64,000 nt of DNA from Deltaproteobacteria bacterium (GCA_016713535.1 JADJOY010000029.1:62001-126000); one strand, 5' to 3'; positions 18,964-29,038 are shown, numbered from the stretch's first letter. Numbers and translations are program-made. Notes: generated by a model not told the origin, from the sequence alone.

Positions 18964-20115
18964 ATGACCACGTCCAATCGATACAGTGTCGTTCCGATCG
19001 AGCCCGTGTTGGCGCGCGCGAGCCTCGCGCTCGCGATCCTCGCCGCGGGTTTCGCCGGCGGGCGAGCGTTCGCGATGGCGCGTGTCCCTGGCGGCGCCTC
19101 CGGCGCCCTCGGCGCGGAAGCGCCGGCGATCCGCGCTGGGGTTTCCGCGCCTGGGCCGGGCGGGGAGCCGGCCTCGCTGGCTCGCGCGGCTCGGGCCGCA
19201 GCGCCTCCCGAGGTGGAGGTGGCCGGTCCGACCTCGTGGGCGGACCTCGAGGGTCTGCTCGCGCGGCTCGATGCACATCCCGGCCCAGCCTATCGTCGCT
19301 ACCTGGTCGACCTCCTGACGCGCAAGGCGCTCGCCGAGCCCGGTCTCGAGCTCGAGCTCCTCGATCGCGCTCGCGCCGAGCGCGACCCGGAGCGCCTCGC
19401 GGCGCTGGGCGAGGCGCTGGTCGGCTACTACCGCGCCACGCAAGACGACCGCATCCCGTCCGAGGCGCGCGCCGCCCTCGAGACCGAGCGCGACCCCGCT
19501 CGCCGCCGTGCGCTGCTCGGGTTCCTCGGCTCGATGCCGGGGGTCGCGCTCGCGCTGCCTGATTTCCCGGCGCGTTGCGCGGCGCTCGCGGTGGAGGCGC
19601 CCGACGCCGCTACCCGCACCGCGGCGGCGATCGCGCTCGCTTCCCAGGCCGCAGGCGGAGCGAGCCCCGAGTCCGCGGCGCCCGAGATCGCGGGGCTGCT
19701 GGTGGACGTGGCGTCGCGCACGCCCGAGACCGCAACCGCCGGGAGGCTGCTCGCGGCGGTCGATCTGCGGCGCGCCGGACCCGAGTCGGTCGGTCGGGTG
19801 AGCGATCTCCTCGACGCCCCTGCGCCCGAGGTCCGACGTGGCGCGGCACGTGCGCTCGCGAGCGCCCCTCCGGCGGCCAGGGCGCACGCGACCGCGGCCC
19901 TCGCCCGGCGCGCGCGCTTCGAGGTCGATCCCGAGATCCGCGCGAGCCTCGTCGATGCGATCGTGCGCCTCGATCTCGGCGGGGCACGTCCGGTGCTCGC
20001 GGGTCTCACCGGCCTCGACCCGGCGCTCGATCAGCACATCCAACGCTACGAACAGGTCCTCGCGCTCGGGTTGTCGGAGTGGCGCCTCGTGCAACGGGAG
20101 CTGAACCGGTCCTGA
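18964..20115 (+). CDS. HEAT-repeat-like membrane-anchored protein 2
   Basis: 383 aa with the same architecture as its upstream neighbour: a short N-terminus, one hydrophobic segment (ASLALAILAAGFAGG), then helical repeats (ARRRALLGFLGSMPG, VRRGAARALASAPPAARAHA, EIRASLVDAIVRLDLGGARP). The start is supported by GAGGAGC 8 bp before the ATG. The closing phrase PALDQHIQRYEQVLALG parallels DPYFAEDVADFEAILASGE at the end of the first protein, so the two are probably distant paralogs. No enzymatic residues are visible. Confidence 0.74.
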   Translation: MTTSNRYSVVPIEPVLARASLALAILAAGFAGGRAFAMARVPGGASGALGAEAPAIRAGVSAPGPGGEPASLARAARAAAPPEVEVAGPTSWADLEGLLARLDAHPGPAYRRYLVDLLTRKALAEPGLELELLDRARAERDPERLAALGEALVGYYRATQDDRIPSEARAALETERDPARRRALLGFLGSMPGVALALPDFPARCAALAVEAPDAATRTAAAIALASQAAGGASPESAAPEIAGLLVDVASRTPETATAGRLLAAVDLRRAGPESVGRVSDLLDAPAPEVRRGAARALASAPPAARAHATAALARRARFEVDPEIRASLVDAIVRLDLGGARPVLAGLTGLDPALDQHIQRYEQVLALGLSEWRLVQRELNRS

Positions 20116-20141
20116 CGCCCAGGACCCGCAGGGGGGATCTC

Positions 20142-20720
20142 ATGCAAGGAAGGAAGATCGTGATCGGGTTGATGATGGTGGCCGGACTGGCCAGCCGTGC
20201 CCGTGCCTCGTCGGGGGACTTCGAGTTCCCGGCGAACGGGACGATCACCGGGAAGCAGTCGTATTGCGGCGGCGGAAGCGGCCACAACTCCCTCGACATC
20301 GCGGGCACGTGCGGCGACTGCGTGGTGGCGTCGCGCAACGGCACGGCGTCGGCCTACACGGGCTGCGGCGACGGTTGCGGCCCCTACAGCGGAGGCTCGG
20401 GTTGCAACGGCGGCGCCGGCAACTACGTCGCGATCAACCACGACGCTGGCTACCAGACCCGCTACCTGCACATGAAGCAGAGCGGGATCCTGCCGCAGGG
20501 CGCCGGAATCGACAGCTTCCGCGTCGGCTGGCGCGCCAGCACCGGTAGCTCGACCGGGTTGCACCTCCACTTCGACATGTGGCAGTACGGCGTGAAGCTG
20601 ACGTCGTGGCTCGACTGGGCGGGCGATTGCGGCTCGCAGACCACGATCGGCAACAACATCAACTACGACTTCCCGAGCATCGACGCCGTCAACCCCGACA
20701 AGCAGGTGAGCTGCCCGTAG
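20142..20720 (+). CDS. Cys-rich M23-family peptidase-like secreted protein
   Basis: 192 aa. A signal peptide (IVIGLMMVAGLASRARA) is followed by an LytM/M23 fold: GHNSLDI (HxxxD zinc ligands) and GLHLHFDMW (HxH). These match the three zinc ligands of lysostaphin-type metalloendopeptidases, so it may cut peptide crosslinks in murein. Unusually, the loop between the motifs holds several Cys residues (GTCGDC, GCGDGCG, SGCNG), suggesting disulfides and an extracytoplasmic location. It is preceded by GGGGGGATCT as ribosome binding site and follows the HEAT pair by 26 bp, probably in the same transcript. Confidence 0.8.
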   Translation: MQGRKIVIGLMMVAGLASRARASSGDFEFPANGTITGKQSYCGGGSGHNSLDIAGTCGDCVVASRNGTASAYTGCGDGCGPYSGGSGCNGGAGNYVAINHDAGYQTRYLHMKQSGILPQGAGIDSFRVGWRASTGSSTGLHLHFDMWQYGVKLTSWLDWAGDCGSQTTIGNNINYDFPSIDAVNPDKQVSCP

Positions 20721-20823
20721 TGAGCGCGCGGCGCGCCCTGGCGCGGGGTGGCCTTCGGTCACTGCCCGCCGGGGACGCGCCCGACCGTGACTGCTTCCCC
20801 CCGCCGTCGCCGAGGACACGAAC

Positions 20824-21741
20824 ATGAACGTCGCACTGGTGCTGACACTGCTGGTGGGAGGGGGGCTCGAGGCGCCGCGCTGGGACGCGGGCGTTGTGGC
20901 GCCCGGCTCCGAGGTGGTCGCGGAGGTGGTGGTCCAGGGACCGGGCGCGATCGAGGTGATGTCGTCGTGCGATTGCGTGGCGACCGAGATCGTTCCTGGC
21001 GGCGAAGCGCACCAGCCGCCGCGCATCCGGCTTCACCTGCGCCCGGAGTCGCGCCTCGGCTGGCACCGCGCCGACGCGCAGATCGTGCAGCGCGGTCCCG
21101 ACAGGACCCGGATCCACCGGATCCCGGTCACCTTCGAGGTCGAGAGCCTGGTGCCGGCGCTCGACCCGGAGCTGGTGTTCGAGTACGGACGCGACGATCC
21201 GCGTTCGGGGCGGGCGGTCGAGGAACTGGCGCCGATCCTGGTGCGGCTGGGTCTGACCCACGCCGTCTATCCCGCCGCCGGCACGGCACCGCTCTCGGTC
21301 CGCGACCGCGCGGGCGCGAGGGCCGAGGGAGCGGACGCGGTGCGCGAGCACGTCCGTGTCCGGTGCGCCGACGGTTCGCGTGCGGCGCGCGCGCAGCGGG
21401 GCGAGCTGCTCTACTTTCACGACCCCGAGACCTGTACCCGCGCCGATGCGATCCGCACCGAGGTCGTCGACCCGACCGTCGCGCGTCACGGCCTCACGGT
21501 GCGGGATCTGCCGCTCGATCGGCCCGAGAACCTGCGCCTCTTGTGCGTGCTCACCGCCGAGTCGGCCCGGACGACGTCGGGGACCTACGCGGCGTGGGCC
21601 GAGGAGCGGCTCTTCGTCGGCGAGCCCGAGATCCGTGAGATCCTGCCGCGCCACCTGGCTCGGGCGCTCGATCCGCGCCGGCTGGCGGCCACCGCGCCGC
21701 GGACCGCGGGCCTCGCCGCCGCGGGCACGGAGCCTGAGTGA
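20824..21741 (+). CDS. DUF1573-like protein with a possible thioredoxin-like C-terminal part
   Basis: 305 aa. After a short hydrophobic N-terminus, the first ~110 residues resemble DUF1573 (SSCDCVATEIVPGGEA, then beta strands), a secreted Ig-like fold. The second half (GELLYFHDPETCTRADAI, then about 80 residues) looks like a thioredoxin-type alpha/beta unit but lacks a CxxC pair, so a redox role is doubtful. The stop overlaps the GTG start of lnt (GTGA), so the genes are translationally coupled. Function unknown; the coupling suggests an envelope role. Confidence 0.65.
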   Translation: MNVALVLTLLVGGGLEAPRWDAGVVAPGSEVVAEVVVQGPGAIEVMSSCDCVATEIVPGGEAHQPPRIRLHLRPESRLGWHRADAQIVQRGPDRTRIHRIPVTFEVESLVPALDPELVFEYGRDDPRSGRAVEELAPILVRLGLTHAVYPAAGTAPLSVRDRAGARAEGADAVREHVRVRCADGSRAARAQRGELLYFHDPETCTRADAIRTEVVDPTVARHGLTVRDLPLDRPENLRLLCVLTAESARTTSGTYAAWAEERLFVGEPEIREILPRHLARALDPRRLAATAPRTAGLAAAGTEPE

Positions 21742-23357
21742 GCAGCGCCGCGGCGCGCACTGTCGACGCGGCCGCGGCGAAGCGGACGAGCCAGGGCGCT
21801 CGCGCGGCGCGCTTCCGTACCCTCGCGCTCGCCGCCCTCCCGTTCGTGTCGAGCCTGGTGCTCGTGGCCTCGTTTCCGCCCCTCGCCGCGGCGCCCCTCG
21901 CCTGGGTCGGCATCGTGCCACTGCTGATCTTCTTGCGCGCGGAGCCGAGCGCATGGCGTCGAGTGGCGATGAGCGGTTGCGCCGGCACGCTGTTCTTTGC
22001 ACTCGGCACTTCGTGGCTGACCAGGACCACCACGCCGGGCTGGCTCGCGCTCGCCGTCTACGCGGGAGGTCTGTCGTGGGCGCTCTTCGCGGCGCTCGCC
22101 GCATCCGCGCTGCGCAGCGATCGTCCTTGGCTTCGGGCGCTCGGCCCCGCCGCAGCCTGGGTGCTGAGCGAGTACGCGCGCGGCGTGCTGCCGGCGAACC
22201 TGCCGTGGCTCTACCTGGCGCATTCGCAGGCCACCCATCCGAGTCTGGTCCAGAGCGCCGCGTGGGGCGGCGCGTGGCTGGCGTCGGCGCTGGTGGTGAT
22301 CGTCAACGCGGCGCTCGCGAGCGCCGCGAGGCCGCGGCACGCCTGGGTGGCCGTGCTGGGCGTCGGGGCGATCGTGGTCCTCGCGTCCCTGACACCCTCC
22401 CCGTCCATCGGACGCTCGTTGCGGGTGGGGATCGTCCAGCCCGAGCTGGGACCGCGCGAGAAGACCGATCCAGCGCTGCGCGCCGCCGTGCTGGATCGGC
22501 TGACGTCGCTCTCCCGCGAGGTCACCGCGCCCGGAGGCGCCGACGTGATCGTGTGGCCCGAGTCGAGCTTCCCGCGCACCGTCGGCAAGGAGCCGGGGGC
22601 GCTCCTCGAGCTCGCCGGCGTGGCACGCGGCCTCGGGCGACCGCTCGTCACCGGCGTGATGACCAAGAGTGACCACCTTCGCAACAGCGTCGTCGCGCTC
22701 GACGGAGGTGGGCGCGTTACCTCCGTCTACGACAAGCAACGGCTGGTGTTCGTGGCGGAGTACCTGCCGAGCTGGATCCGCAACACGCCGATCGAGGGGC
22801 TGGTCACGCGCGGCGTGCGGTTGCCGCACCGCTTCGACTTCGCTCCCGGCGACGGCACCCGGCTCCTCGACGTCGCCGGCATCCCGGCGGCGGCGGCGAT
22901 CTGCCTCGAGCATGTCTCTTTCGCGCACGTCCGCGCCGCGGTCGCGGCGGGGGCGAGGCTCGTGCTCAACGTCGGCAACGAGGCCGCGTTCCAGGGCACG
23001 GCCGAGCTCGACCAGGCGCTTGCGATCGCGACGCTGCGGGCGGTCGAGAACCGGGTCGCCGTGGTGCGCGTGCTCAACAGCGGCCTCTCCGGTGTGATCG
23101 CGCCCGACGGCACGATCCGCACGCTGCCGCTCGGCGCGCGCGCCGAGGTGGTCGAGGTGCCGCTCGCGGAGGGCGCGCGTACGCCCTACACAGTGCTCGG
23201 AGAGTGGGTGGTGTGGGCGAGCGCGGCGCTACTGGGCGCGCTGCGCCTCGGTGCGATCCTCTCCCGCCGCCCTCACTTCACCGTGCGCGCGACCCGTGCC
23301 GCCTCGGTCCCGGCCGGCGCGAGTCACGCGACCGTGCCGGCGGCCTGGACCACGTAG
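21738..23357 (+). CDS. lnt: Apolipoprotein N-acyltransferase
   Basis: Integral inner-membrane enzyme that adds the third acyl chain to the N-terminal Cys of lipoproteins; 539 aa, normal length. Several N-terminal transmembrane helices precede the nitrilase-like periplasmic domain with the catalytic triad: Glu in VIVWPESSFPR (about 275), Lys in YDKQRLVFVAEYLP (about 332) and Cys in AAICLEH (about 389). The position after Cys differs from the E. coli ICYE form but the triad is intact. The GTG start overlaps the preceding stop. It is relevant to the several lipobox proteins in this window (37117, 54478, 62255). Confidence 0.92.
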   Translation: MSSAAARTVDAAAAKRTSQGARAARFRTLALAALPFVSSLVLVASFPPLAAAPLAWVGIVPLLIFLRAEPSAWRRVAMSGCAGTLFFALGTSWLTRTTTPGWLALAVYAGGLSWALFAALAASALRSDRPWLRALGPAAAWVLSEYARGVLPANLPWLYLAHSQATHPSLVQSAAWGGAWLASALVVIVNAALASAARPRHAWVAVLGVGAIVVLASLTPSPSIGRSLRVGIVQPELGPREKTDPALRAAVLDRLTSLSREVTAPGGADVIVWPESSFPRTVGKEPGALLELAGVARGLGRPLVTGVMTKSDHLRNSVVALDGGGRVTSVYDKQRLVFVAEYLPSWIRNTPIEGLVTRGVRLPHRFDFAPGDGTRLLDVAGIPAAAAICLEHVSFAHVRAAVAAGARLVLNVGNEAAFQGTAELDQALAIATLRAVENRVAVVRVLNSGLSGVIAPDGTIRTLPLGARAEVVEVPLAEGARTPYTVLGEWVVWASAALLGALRLGAILSRRPHFTVRATRAASVPAGASHATVPAAWTT

Positions 23358-23524
23358 TCGTCGAGGGCGTCGCCGGGGAGCTCGGCCTTCTCCCACCCCC
23401 CACCGAGGTCGTAGCGGCTTGCCCAAGTGGTGCCGCGGGCGCCGCGCTGCTCGAACCACGACACCAGGAACTCGCCGTGACCGATCGGCGCGACGCCGTG
23501 CAGGACGGCGCCGAGCGCCGCCTC
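23324..23524 (-). pseudogene. 3' remnant of a gene for a repeat-type secreted protein
   Basis: On the minus strand a 66-codon frame with strong coding character (G/C at nearly every third position) ends at a TGA at 23324. It overlaps the lnt 3' end by about 34 bp. It reads VLHGVAPIGHGEFLVSWFEQ, then WASRYDLGGGW and a short tail. The W-A-x-R-Y-x-x-G-x-G-W pattern is that of tandem-repeat secreted proteins known from myxobacteria. There is no start; the frame meets a family A palindrome at 23526, where homology-like sequence ends. I read it as the truncated 3' end of a lost gene. Confidence rests on composition and pattern only. Confidence 0.5.
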
Positions 23525-23525
23525 G

Positions 23526-23552
23526 GCGGGGGACGAGCCCCCGCGCTGCGAG
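23526..23552. repeat. Family A GC palindrome
   Basis: GCGGGGGACGAGCCCCCGCG then CTGCGAG, matching the right arm of the 2761-2834 hairpin with one or two changes. It forms a short hairpin by itself and sits exactly at the broken 5' edge of the minus-strand gene remnant. Confidence 0.6.
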
Positions 23553-23752
23553 AACGGTGCGAGTCGCGAGTGAGGTGCTCCAGAACTTCCACGTGGCCAT
23601 ACGGGGCAGTTCTGCCGCCTGGGAGCGGGGGCCAGCGACTGCGATCGCGAACCACGATCCCGCTCGCGTCAACGGCGGATGGGCGAGGAATCGCCCGCCG
23701 CAGCCGCTACACTGGCGCCGAGCGCACGACGCGGCCGCGCGGGGAGGTGTGG

Positions 23753-24790
<1,038 letters not shown>

Positions 24791-24800
24791 ACGGCTGCTG

Positions 24801-24824
24801 AAAAACTCGCGGCCGCGAGTTTTT
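24801..24824. terminator. Perfect 24-bp palindromic intrinsic terminator
   Basis: AAAAACTCGCGGCCGCGAG then TTTTT is a perfect palindrome: a GC stem with A-tract on one side and T-tract on the other, the classical form of a bidirectional Rho-independent terminator. It lies 11 bp after the deacetylase stop and is the clearest intrinsic terminator in the window. Confidence 0.85.
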
Positions 24825-24914
24825 CGCGCCGGTCGGCCCCTTCCTCGGGGTCGGGCCTTCCTCGGGGAGCGCGCCAAGCGCGCGGGTTCCAGCCCCGCGC
24901 CCCACACGGGGCTC

Positions 24915-24977
24915 GCGGGGTCTTGTGAAGACCCCGCACCCCAGAGCGCGGTCCTTGCGGGGCCCCGCTCCCAAACC
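24915..24977. repeat. Palindromic repeat family C, inverted copy
   Basis: GCGGGGTCTTGTGAAGACCC, then a variable part, then GCGGGGCCCCGCTCCCAAA: the reverse complement of the family C order at 9014-9095 and 55091-55174. It is followed at once by two more perfect hairpins (24976-24996, 9-bp stem; 24997-25012, CGCGCCTCGAGGCGCG). The whole 24825-25130 gap holds stacked palindromes and no gene. Confidence 0.65.
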
Positions 24978-25041
24978 GACGAGCGAGGCTCGTCGGCGCG
25001 CCTCGAGGCGCGCGCCATGGTCCGCTGCCTGCTCGAGGCGG

Positions 25042-25070
25042 TAGGCAGCCCCGGGGCCGCGCGGTAATCT
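25042..25070 (+). promoter_or_regulatory. Possible sigma-70-type promoter for tatA-tatC
   Basis: TAGGCA (25042-25047), a 17-bp spacer and TAATCT (25065-25070) lie 60 bp upstream of the tatA ATG. The -35 matches the consensus at four of six positions and the -10 is good. Prediction only. Confidence 0.35.
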
Positions 25071-25130
25071 GAATCTCGGCTGCGTTCGCGTCGTCCGAGT
25101 GGCCTGACCCGCAGCGACGATCGAGGTCCG

Positions 25131-25487
25131 ATGTTCGGCATAGGCACTCCCGAATTGATCGTGATCCTGGTGATCGCGCTCATCTTCCTCGGCCCCCGCC
25201 GCCTTCCCGAGGTGGGCAAGGCGCTCGGCAAGGCGCTCGGCGAGCTGCGCCGCGCCAGCCAGGACCTCCGGGATTCGATCGAGATCGAGACCCGCCGCTC
25301 GGAGCACGCCGAGCGCGTCGCGTCAGCGCAAGCCGCGAACCCGGCCGTGCGCGCACCGCAGGCTCCGGCCCCTCCCGCCGGGGCGCCCTCCACGCCGGAG
25401 GCCGCGGCCCCGGCGACCTCGCAGGAACCGATCCCCCGTGGCGAGCCCGCTCGCGAAGATCCGGGAGACTCGAAGCCCCCGGTCTGA
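25131..25487 (+). CDS. tatA: Twin-arginine translocase TatA/TatB-type subunit
   Basis: Small membrane subunit of the Tat pathway for folded proteins; 118 aa. An N-terminal transmembrane helix (GTPELIVILVIALIFLGPRR) ends in the conserved F-G-P hinge and is followed by an amphipathic helix (LPEVGKALGKALGELRRA) and a long Pro/Ala-rich tail. The length and EL in the first helix are compatible with either TatA or TatB. It is followed 150 bp later by tatC, presumably in one operon. Confidence 0.88.
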   Translation: MFGIGTPELIVILVIALIFLGPRRLPEVGKALGKALGELRRASQDLRDSIEIETRRSEHAERVASAQAANPAVRAPQAPAPPAGAPSTPEAAAPATSQEPIPRGEPAREDPGDSKPPV

Positions 25488-25637
25488 GCGTGCTCGAACC
25501 CGGCCGCGCGTGAGCCTCGGAGCGCCGGGGTCGGCGCACCGGCTCGGGGACGCGCACCCGGTGGGCCGCGAGTGCCGGCGAGGCAACGATCTCGCGCCCG
25601 CGTCGGAACCCACCCCGCAGGCGTCCCGGATGACGAA

Positions 25638-26462
25638 GTGAAGCGCCCGTTCCCACAGCCCCCGAACCCGGAACGGCTGATGCCGTTCACCGACCACCTC
25701 GAAGAGCTCCGTTTCCGGCTGATCCGGGCGGTCCTCGGGCTCCTGGTGGGCGCGGCGGTGTGCCTACCGTTCCAGCGCGAGATCTTCCACTTGTTGATGC
25801 GGCCGCTGCTGGCCGCGCTCAACAACGAGCCGATGATCGCGCTGGGCGTGGCGGACCTCTTCTGGACCTATCTCAAGGTGGCGCTGCTGGGCGGCCTCTT
25901 CCTGGCCTCGCCGTGGGTCTTCTACCAGGTGTGGGCCTTCATCGCCCCCGGGCTTCACTCCCACGAGCGCAAGCTCGCGATCCCGTTCATCGCCTCCACG
26001 ACGTTTTTCTTCGTCTCGGGCGCGGCGTTCGGCTATTTCTTGCTCATGCCGGTCGCGTTCAAGTACCTGCTCAGCTTCAGTGACGAGTACGTCAAGGCGA
26101 CGCTCGACGTGCAGCGGAACTTCGGCTTCGCGCTGCAGCTCCTGATCGTGTTCGGCCTCGTCTTCGAGCTGCCGGTGATCCTGACGCTGCTCGCGAAGCT
26201 GGGCATCGTCGACGCGCCGAAGCTGCGGCGCTTCCGGCGCTACTGGGTCGTGGTGGCGTTCGTGATCGGCGCCATGGCCACTCCGACCCCCGACGCCGTG
26301 ACGCAGACCTTCGCGTCGCTGCCGCTCATCGCGCTCTACGAGGTCGGGATCGTCTCCGCCAAGCTCTTCGGCCGCAAGCCCTACGATCCGGACGCCGGCG
26401 CCGCCGGCCCACCCTCGGGCGCGGCGCCCCCGCCGAGCACGCCCCCCACCGTGAGCACCTGA
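25638..26462 (+). CDS. tatC: Sec-independent protein translocase TatC
   Basis: Polytopic receptor subunit of the Tat translocase with six predicted transmembrane helices. The family signature DHLEELRFRLIRA is near the N-terminus, and SPWVFYQVWAFIAPGLHSHERK and ATPTPDAVTQ are conserved loops. The start is uncertain: GTG at 25638 gives 274 aa; ATG at 25681 would leave only five residues before HLEELR, and a further in-frame GTG lies at 25572. The Pro/Ala-rich C-terminal tail is an extension relative to E. coli TatC. Confidence 0.9.
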   Translation: MKRPFPQPPNPERLMPFTDHLEELRFRLIRAVLGLLVGAAVCLPFQREIFHLLMRPLLAALNNEPMIALGVADLFWTYLKVALLGGLFLASPWVFYQVWAFIAPGLHSHERKLAIPFIASTTFFFVSGAAFGYFLLMPVAFKYLLSFSDEYVKATLDVQRNFGFALQLLIVFGLVFELPVILTLLAKLGIVDAPKLRRFRRYWVVVAFVIGAMATPTPDAVTQTFASLPLIALYEVGIVSAKLFGRKPYDPDAGAAGPPSGAAPPPSTPPTVST

Positions 26463-26471
26463 GCCGAGCCG

Positions 26472-29038
26472 ATGCGCTGCCCCGCGTGCCAATCCCAGCA
26501 GCCCGACAGCGCTCGCTCGTGCTCCGTGTGCGGCAAGACGCTCGTGACGGCGCCCGAGCCCGTGGGCGGGGACACCCTCGGCGCCTCGCTGCCCGCGTCG
26601 GCGGTGGAGGTGGCCGACTCGACCCTCGAGTTCGCGGCCGCGGCGGTGCTGCGCGAAGGGATGGTGTTCGCGGGTCGCTACGAGATCCAGGCGATCATCG
26701 GGCGCGGCGGCATGGGCACGGTGTACCGCGCGCGCGATCGGCACCTCGAGGAGATCGTCGCGCTCAAGCTGATCCTGCCGCAGCTCGTGCCGATGGGCGG
26801 GATCCTCGAGCGCTTCAAGCACGAGATCCGGCTCGCCCGCCAGCTCTCCCATCCCAACATCATCAAGGTCTACGACCTCGGTCAGCACGACGACGTGACC
26901 TACCTCTCGATGGAGCACCTCGAGGGTGCCGACCTGCGCCAGCTCATCCAGGAGCAGGGGCCGCTGCCGGTCGAGCGGGCCGTCGAGATCGGCAAGCAGA
27001 TCTGTGCAGGCCTGGCGTTCGCCCACGAGAGCGGGGTCATCCACCGCGACATCAAGCCGCACAACATCTTCCTGACCAAGCGCGGCCGGGTGAAGCTCGT
27101 GGACTTCGGGCTCGCCAAGGCGATCGACGTGAGCCAGGTCAGCCTGACCGGTCAGGCGATCGGCACACCGGCCTACATGTCACCCGAGCAGGCCGTGCAC
27201 GAGGACGGTCGGCCCGTCGACCACCGCACCGACCTCTACTCGCTGGGCGTGGTGCTGTTCCAGATGTTCACCGGGCAGGTGCCGTTCCGGGGTACGAGCG
27301 CGGTCGAGGTGGCGCTCGCCCACGTGCAGAAGCAGCCGCCGCGGCCGCGGGAGATGCGTCCGGATCTGCCGCCGCACCTCGAAGCGGTGGTGCTCAAGGC
27401 GATGTCGAAGGACCGCGAGTACCGCTACTCCTCGGCGCTCGAGATCGCGTCCGACCTCGGCGGCGAGACCCGGCTGTGGGAGAGCGCGGCCCAGGTCAAG
27501 GGCGCCACCCAGCCCGTGAAGCACAAGCGCCCGGTGCCCCACGAGGGGCCCACGATCGACACCTCGCGAGCCGGTCCGGGCAACGAGTGGGCGCCGGTGC
27601 TCGGCGAGCGCGGCGAGAGCACCGTCGTCGAGAAGCCGCCGGCGGGAGGTGGCAAGGGCGCCGCCGCGTGGGCGGTGCCGGTGATGCTGGCGCTCGTGGT
27701 CGCCGCCGGTCTCGGCGCCTACCGTCTGCACCTCGGGCCGTTCGCGAAGCCTGGAGCGGTCGCCACCAAGCCCACGACGATCGAGGCGGGCAGCGACGGC
27801 GGTGCTCCCGACGCGGTCACCACATCGCCGCCGACGGACGCGGTGGGCGGCGCGCCCACGCCGGTCGCCGCTCCGCCGCCGCTCGTCGTGGCGCCGACAC
27901 CGCCGGTCACGCCACCCTCAGCGCCGAAGGCCACGATCGCGGCGCGCGAGGACGAGCCGAAGGTCGCGAGGCCGGCGATCCTGCCCGTCACGGCGCTCGA
28001 GGCCAAGGACGCAGCGAAGGGGAAGGACGCCAAGGACTCCAAGGACACGAAGGTCGCGCTCGCCGAGCCTGCGCCCGTCGGCAAGGACGGTAAGGCCGTC
28101 AACGACGCCAAGCAGGCGGCGCCGGCCACCGCACCGCCCGAGGCGAAGGGCGCCAAGGAGACCAAGGAAGCCAAGGACGCCAAGGACGCGAAGACCGGCC
28201 CGGACGCGGCGGCCGACGGCAGGACGCGTCCAAGGACACCACGAAGGACCCCAACTCCACGACCGTCTCGGCCAAGCTCCTCGCCTCGCTCCCCAAGGGC
28301 ACCAAGGTCACCGATCTCGAGCTCCGCAAGCTCGCCTGCCAGGGCGGCGACGGCGAGATCTGCCACGACCTCGCCGCGCTCTTCGAGGAGGGAAGTGGAG
28401 CGCAGGGCGTCGCCGCCGACACCGGGCAGGCCGCGTCCTACTACAAGCGCTCCTGCGAGCTCGGCACCGGCGAGGGCTGCATCGACGGCGGGATGCTGCT
28501 GGAGCAGACGGGTGACGGCACCGGCGCCGCGGGGCTCTACGAGAAGGGCTGCCGCATCCACAAGCCGCAGGCGTGCTTCAACCTCGCCAAGATGCTGAAG
28601 GAGGGTGACGGCGTCGGCGCCGAGCCCATGCGCGCGGCGCTGCTCTACCGCCAGTCGTGCGAGGAGGGGCTCGCCGCGGGTTGCACCAACCTCGGGCTCA
28701 TGTACGAGGACGGCGTGGGTCTCGACAAGAACGCGGCACTCGCGCTCGATCTCTACGAGCGCGGCTGCAACGGCGGCAGCGTCGCGGGCTGCTCCAACCT
28801 GGGTTCGCTCTACCAGGGTGGGCGCGGCGTTCCCGAGGACATGGTGAAGGCCGGCGAGTACTACGAGAAGGCCTGCCAGAAGGGGAACTCGGCGGCGTGC
28901 TTCAACCTCGGCCGCCTGACCGAGCAAGGTCTCGGCCGCCCCTCCGACGCCAGCGCCGCGTTCGCCCTGTACGAAAAGGCCTGCAAGAAGGGCAACTCGA
29001 CCGCCTGCGCCTCCGCCGACCGCCTCGGCGGGCAATGA
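26472..29038 (+). CDS. Ser/Thr protein kinase fused to Cys-paired Sel1 repeats, frameshifted in the linker
   Basis: Receptor-type Hanks kinase. Order: zinc ribbon CPACQSQ..CSVCGK (about 3-21), kinase domain with GRGGMGTVYRA, VALKL, HRDIKPHN, DFGLAK and GTPAYMSPEQA, transmembrane helix WAVPVMLALVVAAGLGAY (about 397-417), a Lys/Asp/Ala linker of KD repeats, then Sel1 repeats with paired Cys (KRSCELGTGEGC, YERGCNGGSVAGC, YEKACQKGNSAAC). The Cys pairs resemble HcpA-type repeats and suit a periplasmic sensor. The frame breaks at about 28221: GACGGCAGGACG would read DGKDASKD if one A were restored, and the downstream frame continues to 29038. Restored length is about 855 aa. The stop overlaps the next ATG. 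Sensor and partners are unknown. Confidence 0.85.

Noticed and set aside
24871-24900. GCGCGGGTTCCAGCCCCGCGC resembling a tRNA T-arm
   Set aside because: No matching acceptor, D or anticodon arms around it; GTTCCAGCCCC recurs in the compound palindromes, so it is repeat sequence.
25438-25641. 67-codon ORF between tatA and tatC ending in TGA over the tatC GTG
   Set aside because: Composition is low-complexity and it overlaps tatA; the TGA overlap is probably coincidental.
28210-28230. Programmed frameshift joining kinase and Sel1 parts
   Set aside because: No slippery heptamer with a downstream structure; a missing A in AAG explains it more simply.
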